Shown here: piece after piece, positions 5,289 to 5,899 of the stretch
Position numbering within the stretch: position 1 is the first letter of the stretch
Layout of the letters: each line of letters begins with the position of its first letter
NCBI GenBank assembly: GCA_009908535.1
Contig: JAAAOD010000143.1
Location: forward strand, 1-5,899
Direction: 5' to 3'
Length of the DNA: 5,899 nt
Source: Verrucomicrobiota bacterium
GTDB taxonomy: Bacteria > Verrucomicrobiota > Verrucomicrobiia > Opitutales > Oceanipulchritudinaceae
Translations under genes and position numbers: made by a program
Notes under the pieces: model-generated
Told to the model about the DNA's origin: nothing
Databases searched by the model: none
Seen by the model: the letters and a program-made list of their open reading frames with translations, nothing else

Positions 5289-5899
5289 TAAATCCCGGGA
5301 TCAGGCCAAGGTCGCGGACATCGCCCTCCGCGGAGGATTCCCCCGCGAGGATGGGAAGAAACTCCGCGGCGGAGGCCATGGGGCGACCGTCATGGGCATT
5401 GAAAATGTGGAGCCGCAGCCGGTTTGTCGAAACCGGTTCTTCGAAGCGGAAATCCACGGTTTCGGTACCGGCGGGAAAGGCGCGCCGCTCCGTCAGCTTG
5501 ATCCATGAACCCTCCTCCCCGAGCGCCTCGATCCGGTACTCCTTGATGCGGCCGTTGGGCTTGTCCTGCCGCGGAATGTAGCGGAAGCCGACAACCGTCC
5601 GCTCCTTTGGCAATTCCACCGTCAACTGGAACGGAGGACCGTGGCGATGGTTCCAATCGGTGTGCCAGATCGTGGCGGGATCAGCGTCGACCGCGTTGTT
5701 GGCGGGGTAGTCCGGATGCATGCTGTTGGCGGAAGCGGTCAGCCCGGGCTCGCCGAAAAGGGTTTTGAGTTCCTCGCCGGTCAGGTCGCCCTGCGGAGCA
5801 AAGGCCGGGGAACCGAGGTAGTCCATCAGGCTGGCGCGCAGGCGCGCGGCGGCGGGCCGGTTCTCAAGGTCGGTTTCAAGGTCCAGCGTACAGACAAAA
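5272..5899 (-). CDS. C-terminal part of a glycoside hydrolase (GH2-like end) with F5/8 type C domain
   Basis: The frame is open from the window edge to TAA at 5272-5274, giving 208 visible residues; the true start is outside, and the internal ATG at 5826 is not a credible start. The first residues (FVCTLDLETDLENRP... LRASLMDYL) resemble the segment closing the enzyme part of many bacterial GH2 proteins; this is from memory and the catalytic domain is not visible. About 30 residues later comes an F5/8 type C (discoidin, CBM32-like) domain: LTASANSMHPDYPANNAVD, DPATIWHTDW, PPFQLTVELPKERTVVGFRYIPRQ, IKEYRIEA, WIKLTE and a closing RLRLHIFNA... ASAAEFLPIL. Such domains usually bind sugars and help an enzyme hold polysaccharide. 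The stop overlaps the sulfatase start by 17 bases, so the two proteins are probably made together and act on the same glycan. Confidence is high for the discoidin domain and moderate for the GH2 assignment. Confidence 0.8.
   Translation of the reverse strand, partial: FVCTLDLETDLENRPAAARLRASLMDYLGSPAFAPQGDLTGEELKTLFGEPGLTASANSMHPDYPANNAVDADPATIWHTDWNHRHGPPFQLTVELPKERTVVGFRYIPRQDKPNGRIKEYRIEALGEEGSWIKLTERRAFPAGTETVDFRFEEPVSTNRLRLHIFNAHDGRPMASAAEFLPILAGESSAEGDVRDLGLIPGFNDESP

Noticed and set aside
3945..5291. A 448-residue plus-strand open frame antisense to the sulfatase
   Set aside because: It mirrors the codon structure of the sulfatase on the other strand and shows no signal, domain or leader of its own.

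Overview
The window is GC-rich, and every credible gene lies on the minus strand, so genes read from high to low coordinates. A PEP-CTERM protein with a VPEP/hydrophobic/RRR tail, a formylglycine-type sulfatase, a GH30-family glycosidase with an accessory beta-sandwich, and leaders without a clear Shine-Dalgarno point to Verrucomicrobiota (Opitutae-like), with Planctomycetota or Lentisphaerota as alternatives. This assignment comes from gene content and remembered family features, not from a marker gene.

Layout in transcription order: (1) 5272-5899 is the 3' end of a large enzyme, ending in an F5/8 type C (discoidin) domain; the few residues before that domain look like the end of a GH2-type glycoside hydrolase. 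(2) 3855-5288 is a secreted type I sulfatase whose start overlaps the preceding stop by 17 bases. (3) 3655-3854 is a 200-base gap with a candidate intrinsic terminator and an AT-rich stretch that probably holds the next promoter. (4) 2983-3654 encodes a small PEP-CTERM protein. (5) 561-2927 encodes a 788-residue secreted GH30-type hydrolase with an extra N-terminal beta-sandwich and a Trp/Tyr-rich C-terminal tail. (6) 1-533 is the 5' part of another secreted, jelly-roll-like protein that runs off the window.

The genes fit one job: extracellular or periplasmic breakdown of a sulfated polysaccharide. The sulfatase would remove sulfate esters, the GH30 enzyme and the probable GH2 enzyme would cut glycosidic bonds, the discoidin and other beta-sandwich modules would hold substrate, and the PEP-CTERM protein would sit in the envelope or matrix. 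The substrate cannot be named from this sequence; sulfated galactan-type or fucose-containing algal glycans are reasonable guesses only.

No tRNA, rRNA, CRISPR array, insertion sequence or integrase was seen. The less ordinary signals are a shared C-rich leader motif at identical spacing before two starts, a 19-base repeat (one copy with a 2-base insertion) at two gene 3' ends, a nine-base G/C homopolymer early in the partial secreted gene, and the aromatic-rich C-terminal tail of the GH30 protein.
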